Below, piece after piece: positions 9,801-16,574 of a DNA stretch of 31,872 nt (positions within the stretch are counted from its first letter, which is position 1; the number at the start of each line of letters is the position of its first letter). The stretch covers positions 1 through 31,872 of the IMG/VR virus record IMGVR_UViG_3300018079_000027; one strand, written 5' to 3'. The stretch comes from a virus. The position numbers were made by a program, and so were the translations under genes. Below the pieces are notes generated by a model that was given only the letters and a program-made list of their open reading frames with translations, did not search any database and had not been told where the DNA came from.

Positions 9801-11523
9801 GCTCTCGGCTGGACGGTTCGGCCGCTGGCAAGCCCGCCTCGGCTTCCTGCTTCGTGCGCTGCTCCTCGATGAACGCGGTCGCCTCCCGCGCGTTCATCTC
9901 CTCCGGCCCCAAGCGCAACTCCCCGCCGAAGAAGCCGTTGTGCTCGGTCCCCGCCAGCGTGACCGCGTAGCGGGCCGTGGGGATGGCGAGGTCGACGCCC
10001 GTCTCCCTGGCCGTGGCCAGCGCCGCACGGTCCCCGGTGACCGTGGCGGCCATCTCGGCCGGGTCGATCCCCTTCTCCTGCCAGTACGTCGTCCAGGTAT
10101 CCAGTGGGGCATAGAGCGTGCCAATCGGCCCGTCTTTGGTCGCCTGCTCCAGCAACTCTTGCGCCGCTGCCGGCATCCGCGTGACGGTCTTTGACTGGCT
10201 CACCCCTTCCCCGAGGGCCGTGAACCAGGTGGCATTGTGCTGGGCTTGGCGTGCCCGCTGGACATCGTGCGCGAGGCTGAGGGTAGGGCCGGGTAGGCCG
10301 ACGAACGCGAAGCCCTGAGCGGCGCCTACCGCCTCGCGCCCCAGGTCGGCCATCACGTCGTCCGGGGTCCGCATCGGCAGCGGTTGCCCGGACACCGCCT
10401 TGCCCAACTCACCAGACAGAATCGTAATCGCTCGCTGGGCGACCTCGACCGCTGTTTCCTTCGTCACGACACCGCCGTAGCTCCCCAAGGCATCGCGGAG
10501 CGCCGCGCGCACGGTGGGAGACTTGAGCGCCGTCGCGATCGCGGTCCGTGCCATCGCCCCCTTCAGTTGGTTGAGGCCGGGGATGCTCTTCGCGAGGATC
10601 CCCAAGCCCACCACTTCGAGCCCGGCGTTCAACCCGCCAGCGGCCAGCGCGGCCACCTTCGCCACGTTCTGATCAAGCGGCCGACCGAGATCGTCGGTGA
10701 AATCCGGGTTGGTCTGGAACTCGTCATAGGCGAGCCCGGCCTCCAACTCGAACCCGAACTGGGCGGCCCCCACGCCCAAGCCGACCGAGAGCCCGAACTT
10801 CGCGCCGGCCGCGGCCCCAGGAATGGCCCCCACCCCGCCGACCACAGCCCCGCCGGCGCCGCCGATAAAGGCGCCCGTCACGGCTCCCAGGACGCCTTTG
10901 GCGCCCGCGCGCTGTGCGCCGAAGAGCACGTTGGCCAGGAGCGCGGATCCACTCGTGACCGCCCCCCGGAACCAGGAATCGCCGGCGCCCAGCCGCGCGC
11001 CGGACTCGGTGAGGAACTTCTCCGAATTGAGGGCGTCCAGCTCCTCGCGGGTCAGATCCCGAAAGAGGCTTTTCGTGCGAAGTTCGGCCATCCGCATGTG
11101 CGCGGCCGACTGCGCGAAGGCCCGTTGTGGCGCCGTGACGAGCCACTCCAGGAGCCCTAACTGTTCGAGGTCATCCTGCGCGAGGGCCGCGTTCTCTGGC
11201 TTCGCGGTCCACTGCGCGAGCGCCGGCGTCTCATCTTGCATCGCCGCATAGGGCCGCCCCTCGACGGCGCCCTGCTTCTGATACCGCTCAAAGTCCCGAT
11301 CGATGATCGGCGCCGGCACGCGGAGCTGGTCGGACAGCCGACGGACCTCCGCGGCGCGCTCAGGCGTCGTGTCGGTCGCCGTCCGCATCGACCGGCGCAG
11401 TGTGCTCTCCCGCGCGGACCGCTGATCGAGGATCGTCTGGTAGAACGGGTTGGGGTCCGCCGACGGCGCCTGATCGTCGTCGAGCCGTTGCAGCTCGTCG
11501 TCGAATTGATTGAGCGGCGACAT
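844..11523 (-). CDS. Giant gp16-like ejected virion protein with polyvalent-protein domains (3559 aa)
   Basis: It follows gp14-like and gp15-like genes, the place of T7 gene 16, whose product is ejected into the host. Regions visible in order: a charged N-terminus; a Gly/Ala-rich glycine-zipper segment at about 208-256; a Pro/Ala linker near 640-670; a helical region near 900-1000; a ParB-like fold near 1170-1290 with EGSHRFD (His1264); an ADP-ribosyltransferase-like (ART-PolyVal) region at about 1340-1695 with YHGSP (His1346), GYGLYF and EGTANYVVFDD; a zincin metallopeptidase motif HETGH (His2257, Glu2258, His2261); long charged helices at about 2400-2860; an LPD38-like region from about 2870; and a hydrophobic segment near 3419-3440. 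It is nearly three times the length of T7 gp16, and I see no clear lysozyme or transglycosylase motif. Likely carried in the capsid to help DNA entry and deliver enzymes. Start and stop overlap both neighbours by 1 nt. Confidence 0.9.
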   Translation of the reverse strand: MSPLNQFDDELQRLDDDQAPSADPNPFYQTILDQRSARESTLRRSMRTATDTTPERAAEVRRLSDQLRVPAPIIDRDFERYQKQGAVEGRPYAAMQDETPALAQWTAKPENAALAQDDLEQLGLLEWLVTAPQRAFAQSAAHMRMAELRTKSLFRDLTREELDALNSEKFLTESGARLGAGDSWFRGAVTSGSALLANVLFGAQRAGAKGVLGAVTGAFIGGAGGAVVGGVGAIPGAAAGAKFGLSVGLGVGAAQFGFELEAGLAYDEFQTNPDFTDDLGRPLDQNVAKVAALAAGGLNAGLEVVGLGILAKSIPGLNQLKGAMARTAIATALKSPTVRAALRDALGSYGGVVTKETAVEVAQRAITILSGELGKAVSGQPLPMRTPDDVMADLGREAVGAAQGFAFVGLPGPTLSLAHDVQRARQAQHNATWFTALGEGVSQSKTVTRMPAAAQELLEQATKDGPIGTLYAPLDTWTTYWQEKGIDPAEMAATVTGDRAALATARETGVDLAIPTARYAVTLAGTEHNGFFGGELRLGPEEMNAREATAFIEEQRTKQEAEAGLPAAEPSSREQVRRAVSAQLVTGGQFTAATAEPISQLLAAGIGTLAEEAGLDPAALYSRYGLTVARPTAAEAARVTPGAPSEPSGGAAPPAAPAAPVPPAGSDLVVPGETAEAIPGLAELEAELGGATLEPRGEETFTANVSETGLGSEEENRRLAAMTAAGQTFVVYDRAGRRRVIPTGGAVDYHAQNGETFGVESRTGFEIHEHRGGKVPGLTAPAAEAQTGVADAEPEGDRLDLRATGDDPAVGLFESRPSVAENEVARLVRRRTGESDTALASRRRRYVVEAHAVRRTQHYGALFAHVAHHAAQLQPDVDRALLQREFAIRIDLWEEAASTYTESGHDPLDLLKAIADRGGLNTADPSFPGEVALLMEGQTFGRVRGVKGVFQKDSRQTLDLLATSLRQDDRYAWITTPDVLTEAIDDAIRHPALYTEGVYPGSDQLAVMGMDPTTEWWADSWLGPVEGEEISFDVSTFEQGLFDLFGEPAPAPAAQPTLEELKARNAERRAQVEQEIVEAGATPAGVRLIAPSGRALVVHPSTQEAGRWQLTAFTDEGTPSGHDLYDSFAEAYRSARGLYGTQTYGPPFGGSEFVPITQGATAAPALDAFYPVVSDVVDGLVVRAEVPNTDSISASLSTYRVLPGIRAVPFGPTPPPTFINPQTQQRTEALRDAIAASGEVNPLIVVIEPGNPDPDYYYILEGSHRFDALLMLGKTAFPALVVIDEDSLPAEDVLDTGEVQPRLPAAGAVRDQEVATPAIEAPFALTATEDRATKGTQTELFQPVYHGSPYIFEKFSLHSIGNGEGHQAFGYGLYFASLRDVAEGYRERLAGKGLDKRLVIDGVSVIGEEDSVYGTLNHTTTEGGQLGRGLLELFARAHFKRPGKASIAALRDELTRSIANYEVVFAEGRTFSGDLNRDLFHFAAARAALAALEKWGDRMEILPAEKPGRTYKVEIPDDAHFLDWDKPIAEQPSIVKTALVQLGFTIDAALTIPDWAHAEQLFGVGGSGLQAMLIAERMAANIETREILNAGRYYVETRNAEAWAEWYREHSALLDRKLQSAQAFVWRGEDIYRELHRRAATVGGRPPSGGWSLNQEFAKVASAQLAAHGVAGLRYFDGLSRSVQEGTANYVVFDDRLIEVVEFYQDSPRLTAIHQLTAENLASAEALGALAVPSIAVQPEGSGALHGFGEITLLGGRDLADPAQHPVFDADAWSMTFPAPEYRKAKMKPTQALVNTFRRDSVAYEEDGKLSEVWDHAVSRPRPEESIQILRRSLMAKAVFLREQGVTPAPPVLVPKELEAGWVTAPSFQAFLAASGGAEQLGRYGVADTAYRQQLTAAVRAALVEHTAAITADAEAATRELIASLEDEWFNTDGDGLFAFGRTPRVLRSLDAIGKVRMDVGATQAALDAQMVGRTPAFQAWVDRQILGLHPAPEITLRRRKVPYTLENIVERMTATVSINAQQQHMTFGEGKARAAAARRFSSVEHMRNVAAYAIKPESEVNEARARAQQLLADWRGEVLGSYTETDWRGQIDTWHGLDASMRAVARWAKSMRDTPETRMRKALSAEGFSHVPASVVAQGVEAARAFMDAPVPYFESKPQRAVQLTEFAGAVVPATATPATRAILAKAGLSVMDYDPGNTASRDAAINALRTDLAATRPEILFQPTLGGKRGSIVIGPNRTITINLFEKADLSTVLHETGHFFLEVFGDVVDGLGLKDPAQLTPSQRRMLGDYGAILQLFGVENRREIGRAQHEQWARLFEVYLAEGRAPSEALRSAFGRFRAWFLGIYRALRNMDATLTPEVRAIFDRMLASEQAITEAEARGRMEPLFLTAEAAGMTPARFGLYRSTIEAASRTAREELDGKLLAEIRREQEGQWRAERDEVRAEVASTVQQQPVYKALAAMRAGKNPDGTPLVEGLITPPLKLSRRLIVDRFGIDRLRALPKPYVYSAEGGLDPETVAQRFGFGSGDELLTAITEAPAMGQAIDRETDRLMIDRHGSLLLDGSVTEAAQAATANADRALVIRTELRALGQLRRSVAPFEDAVRAEGAEKLRDAGKERAYERRWLEAETRLRIAIAEGRKQVEIDALRGELANLKGKARSGGATLRGALPPADAIRQIGEARIAATRYRDLKPAVFWSAARRASQAATEAAARQDFDAAIQAKTQELLHLALYREAETTLAEIESRITQARDLNRPATQARLGLAGGTFLDQILGILDRYDFARVSGPALERRAQITKWVAAMEGEGLPVDLPDEVLNDARRINYQDVTVAELIGITDGIAQILHLARLASRLLKGDQKAELDAAATEMATSIRAQGRRRREPRRDRPPGEERRRAVEDWFAGHRKLASLVRVLDGFQDGGPVWDAFLRPLNDAGAREAEMNAEATARFAALIERAYPGRSKRLLYERQHVPAVGRSLSQMERLMVALNWGNDGNRDRIQRGEGWSTEQVQSILDTLTPADADFVQGVFDLLDSYWPAIKAKQERVYGLAPARVEAATFRLGTREMTGGYFPLKYDDRLSATAISKLDLDAANLARYAAYAHATTKRNHTQARVATLKEKVRLDFGPMFEHVDQVIHDLTHHEALLDIGRLIGHKAVQDAILETQGDLVYKQIRNTIRDVAFGDVPARGGVERFINHIRAGATIAGLGWNLTTAMLQPIGLTNSAVRIGPRWVLRGLARWFRHPTTMIETVDWIMEQSAFMRSRGRTQQREIAEIRRRIGVDTGVITGWVEASIRGASGGTVSAQGVADSYFWMIQAMQRMADVPTWLGAYEKAMADPRNLDANGLHDEARAVALADQAVLDSQGGGQMKDLSEVQRGGPMMRLWTNFYSFFNVLYNQAAESTQRTRFTEPADVGRLASDYLMLFIVPAVISYMVRAALRPGEEDDEDALAWRLALEVASYMSGTMIGLREISATLQGYYGYDGPAGARFFAALSRLGQQARQGEPDAAFRRAAVDVGGTVLHLPAGQINKTLDGIMALDEGKTQNPAAVVLGGPRR

Positions 11524-13307
11524 CAGCGTCCCGCCGGCCGCGGCCCGATGGACGGACCCAGACGCCGGATCCGCAGGTCGTGCGAGATGTAGAGGTCCAA
11601 GACCGTCTTGTCGTTCACGGGCGTGCCGGCGCGGCGGAGCGCCTCTTCAATCTGTGGACGCATCCCCGGCGGTACGTCGGCAATCGTGAAGTCCACGACG
11701 CGCTTGGTCTGATCGCTCCAGTCGTAGGTAAACGGCCGGTAGATCGCCTTGAAGGACCCAGGCACCGTTTCACTCTGGCCGAGAATGAAATCAAGCTTTT
11801 CTTGAATTTCATTCCCCGTTAGCTTCTTGCGTTTCCCGGCGACGTCGGGCGCCTGTGCCGCTTCAATCGCGAGGTCAAGTTGCCGTTGCACGTGCGCGAC
11901 GGCGTTGCCGTCTGGCGTGCCCGGCTTCGCCTTCGGGTCGATCCCGTAGAGCCCGAGCGTGCCGTCGAGAATGTCCGTCTTCGTGCGGAAGAGCGCGAGG
12001 TCCTTCTCCGCGGCGTCCCGGTTCCCGCTCGCGATCGAGAGCTGCACCCCATTGAGCTGCTTGAACTCGACATCGTCGAGCAGATGCCGGTACGCCATGA
12101 GGTTGGTCTTGCTGGACGCGAACCCGTCCGGATCATCCGCCGCCTGTCGCATCAGCCGGTTGTAGACCGCCCAGTCGGTCTTGATCGGTTTGCCGGCGGC
12201 GCGCTGCGTGGCGTAGCTCCACATGGCCGAGCGGGTCGAGCCCTCGAACCCCGCCCACTGTGCCGGCGGGATCTTCGTCGGGTCGCCGGTCTTGTCGATG
12301 ATGTCGTAGCCGACGCGCATCGACTCCTTCGTCGCCTCGTCCTGTTCCCGATCGGCGATCGTGCGGTCGTGTTCGAGCCGCCGTTCGACCTTGTCGCGTA
12401 ACTCGCCTTCGTAGGCCGCCGCCTTCGCCCGCTGCTCGGTGAGCGTCCCACCCTCGCGCAGAATCCTGTCCGCGATCTTCTGCGCCTCGACCGTCTCGGT
12501 CCCCTCCGTGAGCGCCGTCCTGACATCGTCCAGTTTGTCGCCATCGATTTGATCGGTGGCCGCCTCGAAGTAGACCGTGGCGGCCTTCGGCTGCTGCTGC
12601 GCGAGCAGGTTGTAGATCACACCGACGTGCGTCTCGGTCTTCACGGCGCGCACTTGGGCCTCGACGGCCTCGGGGCTGAGCCCGGCGCGTGGCCCGTGCG
12701 TGCGGACCTTCTCGATGGCCTTCGTCAGCTCTTCCCCGACACGCGCCGGGTCCATCGCGTTGGCGACGGCGGCGTTGGTCCGGTTGGCCACGTAGGCCTT
12801 CACTTCGTCGGCCTCGTAGGTTTGCATCTCCGTGAAGACATGGCGCCGCAGCGTGATATCCAGCCGTGCGGCCCGGTTCGCGAACAACTTGGCGGCGATG
12901 GCCCGCTGGCGGTCGTTCGACGCTGTGCCAGCGAGATCGCCTGTCAGCTTCTTGAACTCGCCGTTGACTTGCTCGGGCAGGACGTTGGCGGCCTCGCCCT
13001 TCTGCGCGAGGGCGCCCGTCTGCGGGTCGTAGAGGCGCGGATTCTCCCAGGCGTCGAGCTGATTCTCCAGGTTGAGCCCGAAGACCTCGTCCGCCCGCTG
13101 GCGTTCTTCGTGGACGATGCGCGCGACGTTCTCCGCCCCGATCCGCGCAATCTGCCCGCCGAACTCGGCGATGGCGAGCCCGGTCTGCTGCTTCGCACGC
13201 TCGACGCCGACGCCCGTGGAGGCCTCTGTTTCCCCGGCCGTCTTTCGCGCGCCGGGCAGCGCCGCGAGTCCAACCTGCCGTTCGCCGTAGCGGGGGACGA
13301 TGGGCAT
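11523..13307 (-). CDS. gp15-like internal virion (DNA ejection) protein
   Basis: A 594-residue soluble, mainly helical protein. Its opening (MPIVPRYGERQVGLAALPG) and the ENPRLYDPQTGALAQKG and NDRQRAIA stretches in the first 140 residues match the internal virion protein family that T7-like podoviruses place between gp14- and gp16-type genes. T7 gp15 (747 aa) forms part of the internal core and of the ejection channel across the periplasm. There is no signal peptide or membrane segment. The start overlaps the gp14-like stop by 1 nt and the stop overlaps the giant gene's start by 1 nt, so the three ejection proteins are probably made by coupled translation. Confidence 0.85.
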   Translation of the reverse strand: MPIVPRYGERQVGLAALPGARKTAGETEASTGVGVERAKQQTGLAIAEFGGQIARIGAENVARIVHEERQRADEVFGLNLENQLDAWENPRLYDPQTGALAQKGEAANVLPEQVNGEFKKLTGDLAGTASNDRQRAIAAKLFANRAARLDITLRRHVFTEMQTYEADEVKAYVANRTNAAVANAMDPARVGEELTKAIEKVRTHGPRAGLSPEAVEAQVRAVKTETHVGVIYNLLAQQQPKAATVYFEAATDQIDGDKLDDVRTALTEGTETVEAQKIADRILREGGTLTEQRAKAAAYEGELRDKVERRLEHDRTIADREQDEATKESMRVGYDIIDKTGDPTKIPPAQWAGFEGSTRSAMWSYATQRAAGKPIKTDWAVYNRLMRQAADDPDGFASSKTNLMAYRHLLDDVEFKQLNGVQLSIASGNRDAAEKDLALFRTKTDILDGTLGLYGIDPKAKPGTPDGNAVAHVQRQLDLAIEAAQAPDVAGKRKKLTGNEIQEKLDFILGQSETVPGSFKAIYRPFTYDWSDQTKRVVDFTIADVPPGMRPQIEEALRRAGTPVNDKTVLDLYISHDLRIRRLGPSIGPRPAGR

Positions 13308-13882
13308 CAGGCCGCCGCGCTCTTCGTGCCTCGCCCGAAACCATACCTGGACTCGACGGCGGACGCGCCCTCGATGATGGACCCGACAGCGCCAAACCGC
13401 GCCGCGACTTGCGCCTCACGACCCGCCGCTGCCGCCTGGACGCCTTCTTTGCGCGTAATGACCGCCCGCTGCCGGGCGTCCTCCGCCTCGACTTTGTAGC
13501 CCCAGGCTTCGCGCGCCGCGTTCGTCCGGATCTGCAGCGCGTCCAACTCGCCGAGGAACGCCGCGTCGGCCTGCACGTCGACCGCTGAGCCGAAGTTCAC
13601 GTCGATGTTCCCGGCCGCGATGCCGGCGCGTTGCGTGCCAATCATCCCGTCCACGCGCTGACGAAAGCGGCCTTCCTCGTCACGGCCACGGGCCTCGGCA
13701 TCCTTCGCCTGCAGCTCCGCCACGGCCGCGTTGTAGTCCGAGAGTTGCGCCTGTGACTCGGCGGCTTCTTGCGCGGCGAGGCCGGCGCGCTTCGCGGCAC
13801 GCCCGGCGCGCACGGCCCCGACGACTTTGGTCGCCGTGCCCGCGATCAGGAGCCCAATGCCGAGTGCCGTGAAGGCAGCCAT
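13307..13882 (-). CDS. gp14-like internal virion protein
   Basis: A 191-residue Ala-rich protein. It has a hydrophobic N-terminus (MAAFTALGIGLLIAGTATKV), a long coiled-coil-like region (about 25-90), and the stretch GIAAGNIDVNFGSAVDVQAD followed by LGELDALQIRTNAAREAWGY. The latter is typical of the internal virion proteins encoded just upstream of gp15-type genes. The size fits T7 gp14 (196 aa), which is proposed to form an outer-membrane pore at ejection. The ATG lies just after the stop of the 107-residue gene (TAAGCGATG) with little Shine-Dalgarno sequence, so coupling is likely. Its first ten residues and the DNA encoding them are shared exactly with the 106-residue gene at 26015. Confidence 0.85.
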   Translation of the reverse strand: MAAFTALGIGLLIAGTATKVVGAVRAGRAAKRAGLAAQEAAESQAQLSDYNAAVAELQAKDAEARGRDEEGRFRQRVDGMIGTQRAGIAAGNIDVNFGSAVDVQADAAFLGELDALQIRTNAAREAWGYKVEAEDARQRAVITRKEGVQAAAAGREAQVAARFGAVGSIIEGASAVESRYGFGRGTKSAAA

Positions 13883-13886
13883 CGCT
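13857..13886. repeat. 30-bp direct repeat, copy 1 (gene-start repeat)
   Basis: An exact 30-base match to 25990-26019. It covers the first nine to ten codons of the gp14-like gene, its ATG and the 4 bases upstream. The same part of a different small gene carries the other copy. Confidence 0.95.
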
Positions 13887-14209
13887 TACGTCGCCGCGTA
13901 GAGTTTGTCCGCGAGGGAGGATTCGGCCGCTTCCGTCTCCAAGGCCATGTCAGTGATCTGCAGGCTCACCGACCGGGTCGTGTCGGAGTCGCTCTCGTGC
14001 GCGGACACGCTGGTCACCGCCACCTTCGCCACGAGCATCAGCGTGGTGCCGACCTTCGGCAACGCGATCCCGAGCTTGTCGAGCGCCTCGTTGTCCAGGT
14101 TCAATCCGAGCCCCCACTGGTAGATCGGCGCATCGACCGCCACCGTGTCCGTGTAGCGCTTCTCGCGTTCCTTCGGGTCGATCTTCATCGACACGAGCTT
14201 GTGGTCCAT
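13886..14209 (-). CDS. Small virion-type protein, possible capsid staple family
   Basis: A 107-residue protein starting MDHKLVSMKIDPKEREKRY, with YQWGLGLNLDNEALDKLGI in the middle and VTSVSAHESDSD and SVSLQITDMALE near the end. This matches a small family often found among phage structural genes, some members of which I recall being annotated as capsid staple proteins; that name is tentative. The ATG at 14209 has GGAGG 5 nt upstream and follows the nozzle stop by one base. An ATG at 14230 is in frame but has no good ribosome binding site. No membrane segment is seen. Confidence 0.75.
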   Translation of the reverse strand: MDHKLVSMKIDPKEREKRYTDTVAVDAPIYQWGLGLNLDNEALDKLGIALPKVGTTLMLVAKVAVTSVSAHESDSDTTRSVSLQITDMALETEAAESSLADKLYAAT

Positions 14210-14210
14210 C

Positions 14211-16445
14211 TCACCCTCCCACGTCGACATTCGGAATCACCCCAAGGATCGTTAACGGCAACGGGTCGGTCTGCCGGATGAGCACGCGCCCACGCTTCGT
14301 CGCGCTGGAGGTCAGGCTCAGCTCCAGTTGCCCGGTGTGATCGCGCTCGGTCGTGTCCCACGGCGCGAGTGTGTATTGTCGCAGATGCGTCTCGTCTTCG
14401 CCCGCCGAAAAGGACCGGCTAGACCGGTCCACGAGCACCGACACACTGCCGACCCGCTTCTTCCGGTCCCGGATGTCGGAGCCCGCCGCGTCCATGTCGA
14501 GCAGTTCCACGTCGGGATACCGGATCGGCAGCCCCACATGAATCAAGCTGGCGGCCACCGCGAGCGTGATCGCGCCGGTCGTGACCACAAACGCCGACGC
14601 GCCCGGCGTCGCCGGGTTGCCATCGAACACGACCGCGCCATCCGCTACGACCGCGACCACTTGGCCGTCCAGATGACTGAGCCCGCTGACCGTCGTCACG
14701 GGCACGCCGGCGTAGGTGAGCCCGGAGTCCACGAAGAAGCTGTCCGTCGCAAAGAACGCCGGGCGCGCGTCGCGCTTGGCGAGCCGCTCGATGTAGCGCA
14801 CGGTCGCGCCGCCGATGGTCCGGGCGACGAGGAGGTACACCACGTCCTCGGTCCCTTCGGGCACGACCACCACGTCCTCGATGATCCCGCTCGTCTGCGC
14901 CGTGAGCGTCTGCTGGATCGTGGTGTGCCGATGCCAGCCCCAGACCTCTTGTTCGCGGAGGTAGGTCAGCCCGAGCAGGACGCCGTCCGCGCGCACGCAC
15001 CAGACAATGGAGTGCGGGTTCTCCTGATAGGCGATCTTCCGGATGGTGAGGTTCTCGAACAGGTGCGCGGCGTAGACCGTGAGATCCCGGCCGGCCAGCC
15101 CCTCGACCCCTTGCGAGAACTGCGCATCGCGGATGATGCTTTGGCGCGCCTGCACGTAGATCACGCTGTTGCCGACGACCACCGGCTTCACGTCGGCGGC
15201 ACCGGCGTAGAGCTGTTGATCCGCCGGCAGGTTCGACGGTGTCAACGGTTCGCCGGGTTGGCCGACCGACCAGCCGCCGCCGCCGGTGAACACGATGAGC
15301 TGCTTCAGACTCAGCAGATGGCGGACGGGGTGAAACAGGTTGCCCGCGATGCGAAACGTGATCGCGTCATCGTCCTGCAACGGCGAGGCGATCCCGAAGT
15401 TCGACGGGAACCCCACACGCGAGCCGTAGATCGCGTCCGGCTCCGTGACCGTGTTCGCAAACAGCCGACGTTGCTGATGGAAGGCGGAGTGGCGCGGAAA
15501 GTTGTTGGTGGTCGTGAACAAGACGCGCGGGATCGGCGGCGTGACGTTGAAGTCCGGCACGAACCCGGTGTCGTTGAAGCTGGCGGCCGACGCCGTGCCG
15601 GTGAACCCGAACGTGCCGTTGTCGTAGCGGTCGCAGTAGACGTAATACTCGGCGGCGCCGGACACCGGGGTCCACGTGAGTACGTTCGGCGCCGTCGGCG
15701 TCGGCTCCGCGCACGCCGCCACGGTGGCGGTGGTGGAGGCGTTCGACTCCTCATACGTCTCGACGGCCGCCGCGGTGACCTTGTAGCGGTAGGTGAGGGT
15801 CCCCGCGGCGCCGGCGACGCCCCCGAGGCCCGACGGCGCCGCGATCGCCGGCGTCGTCGTCACGGGTCGCACGACCCACCGCGTCGTGGACGAGAAGATG
15901 AGATCGTGTGACGGCTCGAACGCGCTCGTCAGCGTGAGCACCGCGCCCGACTGGTTGTAGTCGAACAGGCCGTTGCCCCCGTAGGGGTGGGGAATCTCAT
16001 AGATCCCGCCGGCGGGCATCGCATACCAGAAGCCCGTGTTGGGCGGCACTTGATTCAGGTTCGCGGTGTGGCAGTAGTAGTTCACGCCGCCTTGCACGAC
16101 GAGGTCGCCCGGCACGTAGTTGACGACGGCCGACCAGGCCGACAGCCCCGTCACGGTGACGAGCGCCCCGGTCAGGTAGAAGCGAAAGTACCCGACGCCG
16201 ACCTCGATGAGCATGCCATTGCCGTCCGGCAGATGGAACGGCATCAGCATGACCGTGGCCGCGGTGGTTTTACAGGCGCGGATGAACCGAAAGCCCGCCC
16301 GATTCTCGACGCCCCCTTCCCGGCGCACGACGAAGTTCTTGCACGTCTTGAGGGCCGAGAGGTAGCGCGCGGTGTCCGCGCGCGCATGGAACGCCGGCGC
16401 CAGCTCGCCACCGGCGAAGCTCCGTTGCATCACGCTCTCGGCCAT
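14211..16445 (-). CDS. Tail nozzle protein (T7 gp12 / tail tubular protein B-like)
   Basis: A 744-residue protein, close to T7 gp12 (794 aa). The N-terminus carries SFAGGELAPAFHARADTARY followed by KNFVVRREGGVENRAGF, the hallmark of this family, in which the protein forms the nozzle at the tip of the short tail. Residues 104-142 (WSAVVNYVPGDLVVQGG to FWYAMP) look like a small carbohydrate-binding type 5/12 insertion. About 200-305 is fibronectin-III-like (Thr/Ala-rich, ending before NVTPPIPRVLF). The C-terminal half is beta-rich. The gene begins directly after the stop of the 42-residue membrane protein (TAGATG), which implies coupled translation, and it lies downstream of the adaptor domain, as expected for adaptor-nozzle partners. 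Confidence 0.9.
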   Translation of the reverse strand: MAESVMQRSFAGGELAPAFHARADTARYLSALKTCKNFVVRREGGVENRAGFRFIRACKTTAATVMLMPFHLPDGNGMLIEVGVGYFRFYLTGALVTVTGLSAWSAVVNYVPGDLVVQGGVNYYCHTANLNQVPPNTGFWYAMPAGGIYEIPHPYGGNGLFDYNQSGAVLTLTSAFEPSHDLIFSSTTRWVVRPVTTTPAIAAPSGLGGVAGAAGTLTYRYKVTAAAVETYEESNASTTATVAACAEPTPTAPNVLTWTPVSGAAEYYVYCDRYDNGTFGFTGTASAASFNDTGFVPDFNVTPPIPRVLFTTTNNFPRHSAFHQQRRLFANTVTEPDAIYGSRVGFPSNFGIASPLQDDDAITFRIAGNLFHPVRHLLSLKQLIVFTGGGGWSVGQPGEPLTPSNLPADQQLYAGAADVKPVVVGNSVIYVQARQSIIRDAQFSQGVEGLAGRDLTVYAAHLFENLTIRKIAYQENPHSIVWCVRADGVLLGLTYLREQEVWGWHRHTTIQQTLTAQTSGIIEDVVVVPEGTEDVVYLLVARTIGGATVRYIERLAKRDARPAFFATDSFFVDSGLTYAGVPVTTVSGLSHLDGQVVAVVADGAVVFDGNPATPGASAFVVTTGAITLAVAASLIHVGLPIRYPDVELLDMDAAGSDIRDRKKRVGSVSVLVDRSSRSFSAGEDETHLRQYTLAPWDTTERDHTGQLELSLTSSATKRGRVLIRQTDPLPLTILGVIPNVDVGG

Positions 16446-16574
16446 CTACCAGATCCACGCGCCGAGCCAGAGCCCAAGGGCTAGACCCGCAGCACAGACA
16501 CACCCGTAGGTGAGGCGCGTGAGCAGCGTGTCCATCCGCCGCAGAAGATTGAAGTGTGTGCGCCACATCGCCAT
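16446..16574 (-). CDS. 42-residue single-pass membrane protein, function unknown
   Basis: The ATG at 16574 overlaps the stop of the large fibre-adaptor gene by 1 nt (TGATG). The frame runs 42 codons to a TAG that abuts the nozzle start, so both junctions fit the coupled packing of the operon. A basic N-terminal half (MAMWRTHFNLLRRMDTLLTR) is followed by one hydrophobic helix (about residues 23-42: YGCVCAAGLALGLWLGAWIW) that ends the protein. This gives an N-in, tail-anchored topology by the positive-inside rule. A second ATG lies at codon 3. It could be a lysis accessory, a small holin-like protein or a virion membrane peptide; nothing in the sequence settles which. Confidence 0.6.
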   Translation of the reverse strand: MAMWRTHFNLLRRMDTLLTRLTYGCVCAAGLALGLWLGAWIW

